A DNA stretch of 64,000 nucleotides. Origin: Bacteroidales bacterium (GTDB lineage: Bacteria > Bacteroidota > Bacteroidia > Bacteroidales > F082). The notes under the pieces were generated by a model. That model made no database searches. It saw only the letters and a program-made list of their open reading frames with translations, and was not told where the DNA came from. How positions within the stretch are numbered: the stretch's first letter is position 1; every line of letters begins with the position of its first letter. Made by a program: the position numbers and the translations under genes. The stretch lies in NCBI GenBank assembly GCA_019454985.1, contig JACFNF010000012.1, forward strand, positions 18,069-82,068. The letters are read 5' to 3'. Positions 24,873 to 32,700 of the stretch are shown here, one piece after another.

Positions 24873-25067
24873 ATGAAAAGAGAAACTTTTTCGTTTTTTG
24901 GAGGGCTTCTTTTAGGAGCTGCACTTGGCGCAGCTGCCGTCTATCTTTTAGACGAAGAAAACCGTCAGGAGCTGAAAGATAAAGCCGGCGACCTGAGCGA
25001 CAAGGTGGCACAAGACCTGGCTGCCAAATTAGAAGATTTTAAAAAGAAACTCGAAGAAAGACTTTAG
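24873..25067 (+). CDS. YtxH-like small membrane protein
   Basis: 64 aa. One glycine/alanine-rich membrane segment (~9-27, GGLLLGAALGAAAVYLL) is followed by a charged amphipathic helix (~29-64, DKAGDLSDKVAQDL). This is the YtxH pattern of general-stress membrane proteins; the molecular role is unknown. It lies 28 bp before a holin-like membrane gene, with which it is probably co-transcribed. Confidence 0.8.
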   Translation: MKRETFSFFGGLLLGAALGAAAVYLLDEENRQELKDKAGDLSDKVAQDLAAKLEDFKKKLEERL

Positions 25068-25095
25068 AAGTCACTTTATTATAAAATTTATTTTT

Positions 25096-25722
25096 ATGAC
25101 CAACCCGTTGAATGAGGCGGCTGCACGGCTCACTACCGAGCTAAAAGCCTATCTGAACATCAGATTGAGCCTCGTGGGGCTACACCTAAGCAAACGTATT
25201 GCCACCCTCACCTCAGCCATTCTGACGTTTATCATCCTGCTGTTTATTGCCGCTATGTTTGTGGCCATGCTTTCCTTTGCACTTGTTTATTGGCTCGGCG
25301 AAATTCTGGAGAGCTTCCCACTTGCTTTTCTCATTGTTGCAGGGCTTTATGCACTTTTGGGCATCGTTGTTTATCTGGGGCGTCGTAGGTTTTTCATGGA
25401 TCCGCTCATTCGCCGGTTTAACAATACCATGGCCAACAGTGAGATTCCGGGCGTAGGACTACCTCCCACGGTGAGATTCTCGTCCATCGGGGATCAGATT
25501 GTGTTTATGGAACAGGAAGCCGAAAAACACGAGATAGCTCTCCAGGAAAGCTACGAAGATCTGACCGAGCAATTGCAGCCGGCCAACCTGACACGCAATC
25601 TTCTTGCACAGATTTTTGGCAGCCCTGCCATCGCTGTTTCGCTGCTCGAGATGGCAATCAAACTACTCCGCAACCGTCGGAAAATCCGCAAAAAAGGTTC
25701 TGACAACGAATCAGACAGTTAG
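25096..25722 (+). CDS. Phage-holin-3_6/YqjE-like membrane protein
   Basis: 208 aa. Two strong membrane segments (~38-68 and ~76-95) with a short N-terminal amphipathic helix resemble the holin-superfamily III/YqjE family. This family usually sits beside YtxH/YqjD-type genes in envelope-stress clusters and is not a phage gene. A long charged tail (~115-208) ends in a basic KLLRNRRKIRKKGS stretch, longer than simple YqjE proteins. Its 3' end overlaps the convergent frr gene by 12 bp. Confidence 0.72.
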   Translation: MTNPLNEAAARLTTELKAYLNIRLSLVGLHLSKRIATLTSAILTFIILLFIAAMFVAMLSFALVYWLGEILESFPLAFLIVAGLYALLGIVVYLGRRRFFMDPLIRRFNNTMANSEIPGVGLPPTVRFSSIGDQIVFMEQEAEKHEIALQESYEDLTEQLQPANLTRNLLAQIFGSPAIAVSLLEMAIKLLRNRRKIRKKGSDNESDS

Positions 25723-26274
25723 AATATCCTTTTCTTTGATCTCGAGGATTTTATCAACTTTGGCAATAAAGCCATCGGTTACCTCCTGAATCTTTTCGAG
25801 CAGCCGCTTCACTTCGTCTTCCGGCACACCCTCTTTTTCGAGGTTTTTGGCATCAATATTGGCCTGACGGCGGGCATTGCGGATGCTCACTTTTGACTCT
25901 TCAGCCTGATTTTTGGCCCTTTTCACCAACTCGCGCCGACGTTCTTCGGTGAGCGGCGGCACATTGATGCGCAGCAGTTCGCCATCATTCATCGGATTGA
26001 AGCCGAGGTTGGCAGCCATGATGGCCTTTTCAATAGCGTGGAGTGATGATTTGTCGAAAGGCTGCACAATGATCTGCCTGGGGTCGGGCGTGTTGATATT
26101 CGACAAGCGCTCGATAGGTGTCATCGCACCGTAATACTCCACCATAACGCCGCTCAGCATAGCAGGATTGGCTTTGCTGGCCCGGATTTTCTGCAACTCC
26201 CGTTCAAAATGCCCGATAGCTTGCTCCATACTCTCTTTTGTAGTCTCCAGTACAAATTGGGATTCTTCTGTCAT
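25711..26274 (-). CDS. frr: Ribosome recycling factor
   Basis: 187 aa, standard length. It has the typical three-helix-bundle sequence with RELQKIRASKANPAML, VEYYGAMTPIERLSNI, IIVQPFDKSSL, RINVPPLTEERRRELVK and RRQANIDAKNLEKEG. It splits post-termination ribosomes with EF-G. The longest frame begins at a TTG (26295) lying inside the TAAATTTG promoter box, so the ATG at 26274 is the true start. It is usually next to pyrH; here pyrH is about 3 kb upstream, with a glycosyltransferase and a DUF937 gene between. Confidence 0.96.
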   Translation of the reverse strand: MTEESQFVLETTKESMEQAIGHFERELQKIRASKANPAMLSGVMVEYYGAMTPIERLSNINTPDPRQIIVQPFDKSSLHAIEKAIMAANLGFNPMNDGELLRINVPPLTEERRRELVKRAKNQAEESKVSIRNARRQANIDAKNLEKEGVPEDEVKRLLEKIQEVTDGFIAKVDKILEIKEKDILTV

Positions 26275-26292
26275 AACGCTGAATTTGGTGTA

Positions 26293-26300
26293 CAAATTTA
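26293..26300 (-). promoter_or_regulatory. -7 box of frr
   Basis: TAAATTTG on the minus strand, 18 bp before the ATG at 26274. It decides the start of frr. Confidence 0.6.
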
Positions 26301-26565
26301 AGGTAAAAAATCATTTTGACGAAACTGTTTGTAAAGCCGTTACGAAGACATGGCGAAATTTTTGGAGATTTCTTGATTCTTTCTGTTTATCTATCAAGTA
26401 AAATTCCTTCCGATTGTTTTGAGGTCATTTTTTTCGTTTACCGCTACCAATCCTTTCTGCATAAGCCAATGAAAATTTGAAACGTACCTTTTTTGTACTG
26501 AATTTAAACCGTTTTTAGCTTATCTCTGAGTTGCCTCACTTTTATAAAGTTAAAGAACAACAAAA

Positions 26566-26593
26566 CCCTGAGTTTGCACAGTACAACTCAGGG
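26566..26593 (-). terminator. Terminator of the DUF937 gene
   Basis: Perfect 9-bp stem CCCTGAGTT/AACTCAGGG around a 10-nt loop, 27 bp past the stop at 26621. In the minus-strand RNA it is followed by TTTTGTTGTT. Confidence 0.85.
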
Positions 26594-26620
26594 CTTTTAA
26601 AAATCAGTTTTGATTCACTC

Positions 26621-27217
26621 TTATTTCAGCAGTCCGCCTAAAATATCATCAATTAAGCCACCACTGCTTTTTTTGGAGCCGCCACCTAAAAGTCCGCCAA
26701 CTGCATCGAGCAGGCCACCGCTGACTTTTTTGGAGGGAGCGCCAGCGCTGAGCAGTCCTCCCAGCAAATCGCCCAACCCGCCTGAAGCAGTTTTCGACTG
26801 GCGTTTTTGTTTTCCGACATAGGCCATCACAATTGGTGCAAGGATTGCAAGCAAGGGCTTGACTTTATCTAAGCTCAAGCCCGACTGTTGGGCAACGCCT
26901 TTTTCGACTGCCGCCCTGTTTGAACCAAAAATATGCTCTAAGATACTGTTACCGTCCTGCTGAAGTGCACCGCTTTGCGACTGAAAAAGGCCGGCGAGAT
27001 TGTCTAACAGTGAACCATCATGTTTCGACTCGAGGGCTTTGTTCAGGCTTTCGGCTCCTTGGCTGGTCCGGGCGTTTTTCATCAAACCGGCCAGAATGGC
27101 AGGCACTGCCACATTCACTGCCGAAGAAGCCTGCTTTTGGTTCATTCCGAGTTGCGACGATACTGTCTGAATCACTCCCTGCCCAATCGGGCTACTCAAC
27201 AAACTTGTTAAATCCAT
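26621..27217 (-). CDS. DUF937-type protein
   Basis: 198 aa. The N-terminal ~135 residues match the DUF937 pattern of short helices (SPIGQGVIQTVSSQLGMNQKQASSAVNVAVPAI-like, then IFGSNRAAVEKGVAQQSGL and LLAILAPIVMAYVG). The C-terminal ~60 residues are glycine/leucine/serine-rich with GGLL repeated six times or so, a low-complexity tail. No signal peptide. Function of the family is unknown. It has its own promoter box and terminator, so it is a single-gene unit. Confidence 0.75.
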   Translation of the reverse strand: MDLTSLLSSPIGQGVIQTVSSQLGMNQKQASSAVNVAVPAILAGLMKNARTSQGAESLNKALESKHDGSLLDNLAGLFQSQSGALQQDGNSILEHIFGSNRAAVEKGVAQQSGLSLDKVKPLLAILAPIVMAYVGKQKRQSKTASGGLGDLLGGLLSAGAPSKKVSGGLLDAVGGLLGGGSKKSSGGLIDDILGGLLK

Positions 27218-27242
27218 TGCTGTAGATATTTTGTTAAAAGTG

Positions 27243-27250
27243 CAAATTTA
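27243..27250 (-). promoter_or_regulatory. -7 box of the DUF937 gene
   Basis: TAAATTTG on the minus strand, 25 bp before the ATG at 27217. Confidence 0.5.
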
Positions 27251-27370
27251 AAAGAGTTGAGATAATTTCAATAAAACCGCTTCGTTTTCAGGGAGATTTA
27301 TTTAAAATTTTGCACCATGTCAATTAATCGGAACATCATCTTATAAAATATCAACGACTTCCTTATATCG

Positions 27371-29251
27371 CTACAAAGGCTTGTAAAGTCCAAAGAGAAC
27401 AGGTTCATATTTGCGGGTATAAAACCAGCGTTTGGTAACGCTAAAATTCTCGTGCCCGCTGTTCCAGATGTAAAATCGCAATACACTTCCCGATTTCATA
27501 GCGGGGCCTGAATCAAGATGATAGGCAACAACGATACGGCTTGTGTCGCCGGGCATCAACTGGCGGCCACTCAGGTTGCCGGAGCGCCATAATAGAGGTT
27601 GTGGCAAAGAATCCTTTTTCACTTCCATCACGATGGAGGCGTTTTGCATCGTTGAATGAGCAATGAATTCGACACCGGCCACCCAGATGCCGTCAAAAGG
27701 CGTCAAAACCGTGTCAACCGGGATTTCCCACAGTAACCCAAATTCGTCGTCTTCAGAAAATTTCTTAATACCCTGTATGTTTCGCTCTAACAGATACACC
27801 TTTTCTGTTTTTTGATTCAGCTCACCTGTCAGGGTATCGCGCTGAAAAAGATAATAACCCGAATTGAACCAGTTTTCGTGTTCAACCTGTCGTGGAAAGC
27901 GTGAACGCACATATTCCACCCATTCAAATGAGGCATAGTCGGTCCAGCCAACAGCAAACCAAGGCGTTGAACAATGATCTACCCAGCTCTCGAAGTCAGC
28001 CATTGCGTGATCTTTGTTGAAAAGCCGAACGCTATCCACCCCAAAACGCTGCTGATAAAAATTGAGCATCCGCTCCGAACCACCCACGGCAGCAAGGCTC
28101 ACACTATCGGCCAAAGTTTTCCGGTTTTGAGCAAAACGGCTGGCGATCTGTTCGTAACCCTGATGTTGCATCATCCAGAAATGTTTGCGTTCCAATGTAA
28201 GTGTGAATAGCGACACGCCCAATATAAGTACGGTCATCACCACATTGAATGTTGGTTTCATCGGTCGCATCAAACCGGCAAGCCCCAATACAAAAAACGG
28301 AAAACTAAAAAACAAAGTGCTATATTGAATGACCGGGGTTCGTAAAAATGAGTATGCCATCCCAACGGCAAACGAAAGCACAAAGGATGCTGTAAAAAGA
28401 ATGATCCACTGTTTGCCAATCGGTTTTTCGGCATATTTTGTCCGTAGTCCAAGAAAAAAGAAAGTTGCCAAAACTAAGGCCAAAGCCCATGAAAAATGCA
28501 CGCTATAAGCCAAAAATTCAGGGAGAAAATACCAGGTGGGACGTCCAAGCCAGTCGCCTATACCTCCCGCCGAGAGCTGGCTCCACATCACCGGAAAATT
28601 TGGTGCGTAAATGACAACAGCAGCCAAACCCAGCAATGCTGTGCGTTTCCAGTGTTGTCGTCCTACAATGCAGGCAAATCCAAGAAAGAGAAAACCTGCC
28701 ATCAGCATGGCGAAATAGTGCATCATGGACGATGCAACAAGCGCGGTCACAAATATTGGAATCCAAAGCGTTTGTCTTTTGTCAGAACGAACAAATTCCA
28801 CCGCAGCCAATGTGGCAAGCAACAGAAAAAACAATCCTGAGCTATAAGGGCGTGCAATCTGGCTATAAAACACAAAAAATTGTGTCGCAGCCACATACGA
28901 AGCAACAAACAATGCCGAAGTTTTGTTGAACACCTTTCGGCTAATGCCGTAAACCAGTACAACCGAGCCCAAACCCATTAAGGCAAAAGGTAGTTTCACC
29001 CAAAACTCGTCCCATCCGGCCAATGCCGTTGTGGCAGCAAGAATGAGTTGCGCACCGGCAGGGTGTGCATCAGGAGTGACACCTTTGGTGATAAGTTGTC
29101 CAAAACTATTGTATCCGGTACGAAAAAGCGCACTGAACTCATCGTGCATAAAGGGGATGGAGCCAAGGCAACAAAGTCTGACGACTGCCGCCACTGCCAC
29201 AATGCCCCAAAACAAAGTCCGCGACCAAAATTTTCCAGCCGGATTTTCCAT
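27371..29251 (-). CDS. GT39/ArnT-like membrane glycosyltransferase
   Basis: 626 aa from the ATG at 29251. Upstream frame to 29368 overlaps pyrH and is unlikely. The N-terminal half has about ten membrane segments. An acidic motif in the first periplasmic loop, FMHDEFSALFRTGY, resembles the catalytic Asp/Glu region of GT-C enzymes, followed by TPDAHPAGAQL and IARPYSSGLFFLL. The C-terminal ~230 residues are a soluble beta-rich domain (about 400-626). Such enzymes move a sugar from a polyprenyl-phosphate donor to lipid or protein on the outer face. Substrate unknown. It starts 11 bp after the pyrH stop and is probably co-transcribed with it. Confidence 0.75.
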   Translation of the reverse strand: MENPAGKFWSRTLFWGIVAVAAVVRLCCLGSIPFMHDEFSALFRTGYNSFGQLITKGVTPDAHPAGAQLILAATTALAGWDEFWVKLPFALMGLGSVVLVYGISRKVFNKTSALFVASYVAATQFFVFYSQIARPYSSGLFFLLLATLAAVEFVRSDKRQTLWIPIFVTALVASSMMHYFAMLMAGFLFLGFACIVGRQHWKRTALLGLAAVVIYAPNFPVMWSQLSAGGIGDWLGRPTWYFLPEFLAYSVHFSWALALVLATFFFLGLRTKYAEKPIGKQWIILFTASFVLSFAVGMAYSFLRTPVIQYSTLFFSFPFFVLGLAGLMRPMKPTFNVVMTVLILGVSLFTLTLERKHFWMMQHQGYEQIASRFAQNRKTLADSVSLAAVGGSERMLNFYQQRFGVDSVRLFNKDHAMADFESWVDHCSTPWFAVGWTDYASFEWVEYVRSRFPRQVEHENWFNSGYYLFQRDTLTGELNQKTEKVYLLERNIQGIKKFSEDDEFGLLWEIPVDTVLTPFDGIWVAGVEFIAHSTMQNASIVMEVKKDSLPQPLLWRSGNLSGRQLMPGDTSRIVVAYHLDSGPAMKSGSVLRFYIWNSGHENFSVTKRWFYTRKYEPVLFGLYKPL

Positions 29252-29262
29252 CACAACATCAC

Positions 29263-29970
29263 TCAACGGGTTACGATGGTTCCCACATCTTCTCCACGAA
29301 GCACATTGAACAGATTGCCTTGTTTGTTCATGTCGAAGACAAGGATAGGCATGTTGTTCTCCATACACAAAGTGAAGGCAGTGAGATCCATCACTTTAAG
29401 TTGTTTTTCGTAAGCTGTTTCAAAAGTCAGTTGATGATATTTCACGGCATCAGGTACTTTTTCCGGGTCGGCATTATAGATTCCGTCCACTCGTGTACCT
29501 TTCAGAATCACGTCGGCATTGATTTCGATAGCGCGGAGAGCAGCAGCCGTATCGGTCGTAAAAAAGGGGTTACCTGTTCCGCCGGCAATCACCACCATAT
29601 TTCCTTCTTCGAGCAAGGCAATGGCTTTAGGCCCACTCATCGAATCGGCAACTCTGTCAATAAAAACTCCTGAGAGCAGAGCCGTTTTCATTCCGAGTGT
29701 CTGCAATGCTGATTGGATGGCCATGCTGTTGATCACGGTGGCCATCATCCCCATATAGTCGCCCTGCACCCGATCCATACCTTGACTGGCTCCTTGTAAT
29801 CCCCTGAAAATGTTGCCGCCGCCAATGACGATGGCAATTTGGGTGCCTGTTTCGGCAGCTTTTTTAATTTCATCGGCATATTCGTTCAATCGCACCGGAT
29901 CAATGCCATATTGTTGGTTGCCCATCAGGGCTTCGCCACTCAACTTGAGTAAAACTCTTTTGTATTTCAT
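29263..29970 (-). CDS. pyrH: UMP kinase
   Basis: 235 aa, standard length. Bacterial hexameric UMP kinase pattern: YKRVLLKLSGEALMG at the start, AIVIGGGNIFRG, DYMGMMATVINSMA and GGTGNPFFTTDTAAALRA. It phosphorylates UMP with ATP for pyrimidine and CTP supply. It lies 13 bp downstream of the patatin/BamA gene on the same strand. The common tsf-pyrH-frr arrangement is broken here. Confidence 0.96.
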   Translation of the reverse strand: MKYKRVLLKLSGEALMGNQQYGIDPVRLNEYADEIKKAAETGTQIAIVIGGGNIFRGLQGASQGMDRVQGDYMGMMATVINSMAIQSALQTLGMKTALLSGVFIDRVADSMSGPKAIALLEEGNMVVIAGGTGNPFFTTDTAAALRAIEINADVILKGTRVDGIYNADPEKVPDAVKYHQLTFETAYEKQLKVMDLTAFTLCMENNMPILVFDMNKQGNLFNVLRGEDVGTIVTR

Positions 29971-29983
29971 AAGATGTTATTCG

Positions 29984-32191
29984 TTAAAACCAATATCCAA
30001 TATTAATAAAAAACTGCAATTCTTTGGTATGATTTCCTCCCATCAGGCTCAGCTCAATAGGCCCCACAAAGCTGTCGTATGAAAAAGTGGCGCCATATCC
30101 GGCCATCACTCCAGATGATACAAACAGGTCGGCAAAATTTTCCGAAATAGTACCCACATCAATCATCGGACTGAAATAGAACTTATTGGAAAATTTATAT
30201 TGCCAGGCAAAATGAAAAGTAGCCTGATTCATTCCGGCTTTCTCCACAAAACGATGTCCTGCAAAAGGGATAAAACCGTCGAAATAGCTAAAATTCGATT
30301 GTCCGCCAAGCATAAACCAATGCGTAATGGGCAATGGGTTATCGCGGAAACTCACCCCGGCTGTCAAGCCGGCTTTCAGTGTATTTTTTTTGTTTACCGG
30401 AAAATTTTTATGGTAGTCGAGCATCACCACTAACCCTTCCCCATTGTAATGATCCGCACTATCGGGAGTAATGGGCATCACATATTTGATAAGAAGGTTC
30501 ATTTTTTGGCCGGTGGTCGAGAAATAGTTTTTGTCATAAGAATCAATGGCCCAGCTTGCATCGGCAACAAAGGTCTGGTTGAAGCTGTCATCGAAAACAG
30601 GATTTCCGAAACCACTTTTCAGGCCGGTGCTTTCTAGGCGTGCACCGATACGGAATCGCATGGTGTTGCGAAATGTCCATTGGCCGAAAGCTCCCAGATT
30701 GTATTGGTTGAAGCTAGCTACATCCTCAATGAGGTCTTTAGTATAAAAGTTCATCCTTAGGTTTAGGCCGGAAGCATGAAATCCAAACCCAGGTTTATGG
30801 CCGCGGTCAACTATGAAAAGTGCCTTTAGCCTTGGGTTTTCGCCAAGATTCAAATCCGTAAAAAGCTTCGACCCTTTGATCCAGACGTTTTTAAAAGTGG
30901 CATTCAAAAGCAGCCCGACTTTGTAATCCGAGTCGTAATGCAGCCCCATCCCGAACATCCCGCTACTGGCCTCGTTCACTTCAAAAACCAGGCAAGCGCC
31001 ATCGCCGTCAGGCTCGAAATAGAAATTTAGTTGATCGAAAAAACCACTTCCGTAAGCACGTTTCACCGATACCAACACCTCATCGAGGTGAATCCATGAT
31101 TTAGGACGAATCTCTAACACGCCTTCGAGAAACTCATTTGACACCTTTTTCAGTCCTTCATAGCGTATCTGTGAGATGAACAAAGAGTCTAATGGACTGG
31201 CATTCAATGAACGGTTTATTTTAGGGCGGATTTGGTTGAGCGAATCGGCCAGATGTTTCAGAGCCGGCAATTGTGCGCGTGCTGCTTCCTCGCCTTTGGT
31301 GATAATTGCTTCATAATCGTTGAAACTCATCATATCGTAGCCCGCAAGATCGGGTTTAATGTAATAATCGGTAAGCAGCACCGCCTTTTCGTTTGCCTTG
31401 TTGCGGTAAAAAGCGGTCACCTGATCGAGCACCCGAATGGCTGAATTCAACTTCTCGATCCCAAGCAGGCCGGTTTGCACATCAACCCCGATGATGATAT
31501 CGGCACCGCGCTTTTTGATCTCTTCAACCGGAAAATTGTTGATTACACCGCCATCCACCAACAGACGACCATCGCGGGTCACTGGGGTAAAATAACCCGG
31601 TATTGACATGCTGGCCCGGATGGCTTTATGCAACACTCCCTTGTCGAGAACCACGTTTGAACCATCAGATAGGTCGGTTGCAATGCACAAAAAAGGTACG
31701 GGCAGCTTATTGAAATCATTGATTCTGTAGGCCGGACTGAGATATTTTGACAAAAGCAAATCCACCATTTGCCCGGTATAAAGCCCTGTTTTGAGTTTCA
31801 CTTTTTTTTCCTCTACCGGAAAGGTCATAATGAAACGGTCGGCATTTTGTTTTTCCTCGATGGGGATATAACGGCGTTCAACTTTGTCGCTCATCAAAAA
31901 ATCCCAGTTTTGCTGCCTAACGATCTTTTGCATGGTATCCGGATGATAGCCAAGGGCATACAAACTCCCAAATATACTTCCCATGCTGGTTCCGCCGATA
32001 TAATCAAACTGGAGTCCGGCTTCCTCGAACACCCTGATTGCGCCAATATGTGCAAAACCTTTAGCCCCTCCCCCACTCAAAACCAATCCTGTTTTAGGTT
32101 GATGGATACGCGTGGCTCGCTGTCCAAAAACAGGAATAGCCACAATGAGCAACATGCCGGCGAACAGAGCATGAAATGAAATCCGTGACAT
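29984..32191 (-). CDS. Outer-membrane patatin-like phospholipase with BamA-fold barrel
   Basis: 735 aa from the ATG at 32191; the 5' extension begins at TTG. A signal peptide (1-23, ending PVFG) is followed by a patatin domain (~34-330) with oxyanion loop SGGGAKG, nucleophile S69 in GGTSMGS and catalytic D213 in VDGGVINNFP. Then a single POTRA-like segment (~345-420) and a 16-strand-type Omp85/BamA barrel (~430-735, ending in aromatic IGYWF). This is the PlpD layout (type Vd-like secretion), where the lipase may be released or stay attached. All catalytic residues are intact. It lies 10 bp after a small lipoprotein gene and before pyrH. Confidence 0.9.
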   Translation of the reverse strand: MSRISFHALFAGMLLIVAIPVFGQRATRIHQPKTGLVLSGGGAKGFAHIGAIRVFEEAGLQFDYIGGTSMGSIFGSLYALGYHPDTMQKIVRQQNWDFLMSDKVERRYIPIEEKQNADRFIMTFPVEEKKVKLKTGLYTGQMVDLLLSKYLSPAYRINDFNKLPVPFLCIATDLSDGSNVVLDKGVLHKAIRASMSIPGYFTPVTRDGRLLVDGGVINNFPVEEIKKRGADIIIGVDVQTGLLGIEKLNSAIRVLDQVTAFYRNKANEKAVLLTDYYIKPDLAGYDMMSFNDYEAIITKGEEAARAQLPALKHLADSLNQIRPKINRSLNASPLDSLFISQIRYEGLKKVSNEFLEGVLEIRPKSWIHLDEVLVSVKRAYGSGFFDQLNFYFEPDGDGACLVFEVNEASSGMFGMGLHYDSDYKVGLLLNATFKNVWIKGSKLFTDLNLGENPRLKALFIVDRGHKPGFGFHASGLNLRMNFYTKDLIEDVASFNQYNLGAFGQWTFRNTMRFRIGARLESTGLKSGFGNPVFDDSFNQTFVADASWAIDSYDKNYFSTTGQKMNLLIKYVMPITPDSADHYNGEGLVVMLDYHKNFPVNKKNTLKAGLTAGVSFRDNPLPITHWFMLGGQSNFSYFDGFIPFAGHRFVEKAGMNQATFHFAWQYKFSNKFYFSPMIDVGTISENFADLFVSSGVMAGYGATFSYDSFVGPIELSLMGGNHTKELQFFINIGYWF

Positions 32192-32201
32192 CAATCGGGA
32201 A

Positions 32202-32660
32202 CTAAAATTTAGGCTCGAAGGAACCAAAATCCGAATTCAGCTTTTTGAAGCCCACATATACATCCTGCGATTCGCCGTAAGGGACATTGCTGAGCACAAC
32301 TTCGTACTGAAAGCCGCCATATAATCCTAAAGTATCGGACATATTCAAATTATGATAATTTAGGTTTTTCTTGATCGTTACCGTACCACGCAAATCGCCG
32401 ATGCGCTCAAGATGCCAAACGGCATCGCTGTTGAATGTGATTTTTGCAATTTTCTGGCCAACAGGCTGGTTATTAAACAGAATAAGGAAATCATCGGGTG
32501 GATTGGCGATTTCCTCCATATAAGAATAGGTAAAACGCTTCTCGTAGTCAGGTGTTTCGGGCTTACAGGCTACAAAAAGTATAATAAGCAGGAGAGTTAT
32601 AAATCGGATTGTTTGTGACCGAAACATCCTTTTCTTAAAACGACGAAAGCTGGGTTTCAT
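32202..32660 (-). CDS. Small lipoprotein of unknown function
   Basis: 152 aa. A basic N-terminus and hydrophobic segment end in lipobox LFVAC (C32), giving an exported lipoprotein with about 120 mature residues. The mature part is beta-rich (FDSDAVWHLER-like, YGGFQYEVVLSNVPYG) and shows no catalytic motif. A second ATG 11 codons in (MFRSQTIRF) would also give a good signal peptide. It is 10 bp upstream of the patatin/BamA gene, so it may work with it at the outer membrane. I do not recognise the family. Confidence 0.75.
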   Translation of the reverse strand: MKPSFRRFKKRMFRSQTIRFITLLLIILFVACKPETPDYEKRFTYSYMEEIANPPDDFLILFNNQPVGQKIAKITFNSDAVWHLERIGDLRGTVTIKKNLNYHNLNMSDTLGLYGGFQYEVVLSNVPYGESQDVYVGFKKLNSDFGSFEPKF

Positions 32661-32700
32661 TTCTCCGGGCTTTGATTCATTGTGCTAAGATACGACAAAA

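Larger units (their letters stand above)
26275..26620. other. Intergenic region between frr and the DUF937 gene
   Basis: About 346 bp. It holds the frr promoter box (26293-26300) and the terminator of the DUF937 gene (26566-26593). The remaining ~260 bp is AT-rich and shows no gene or RNA that I can recognise. Confidence 0.6.

Noticed and set aside
25096..25722. Possible prophage remnant (holin-like protein)
   Set aside because: The holin-III/YqjE family is a normal chromosomal envelope family next to YtxH; no other phage gene is near.
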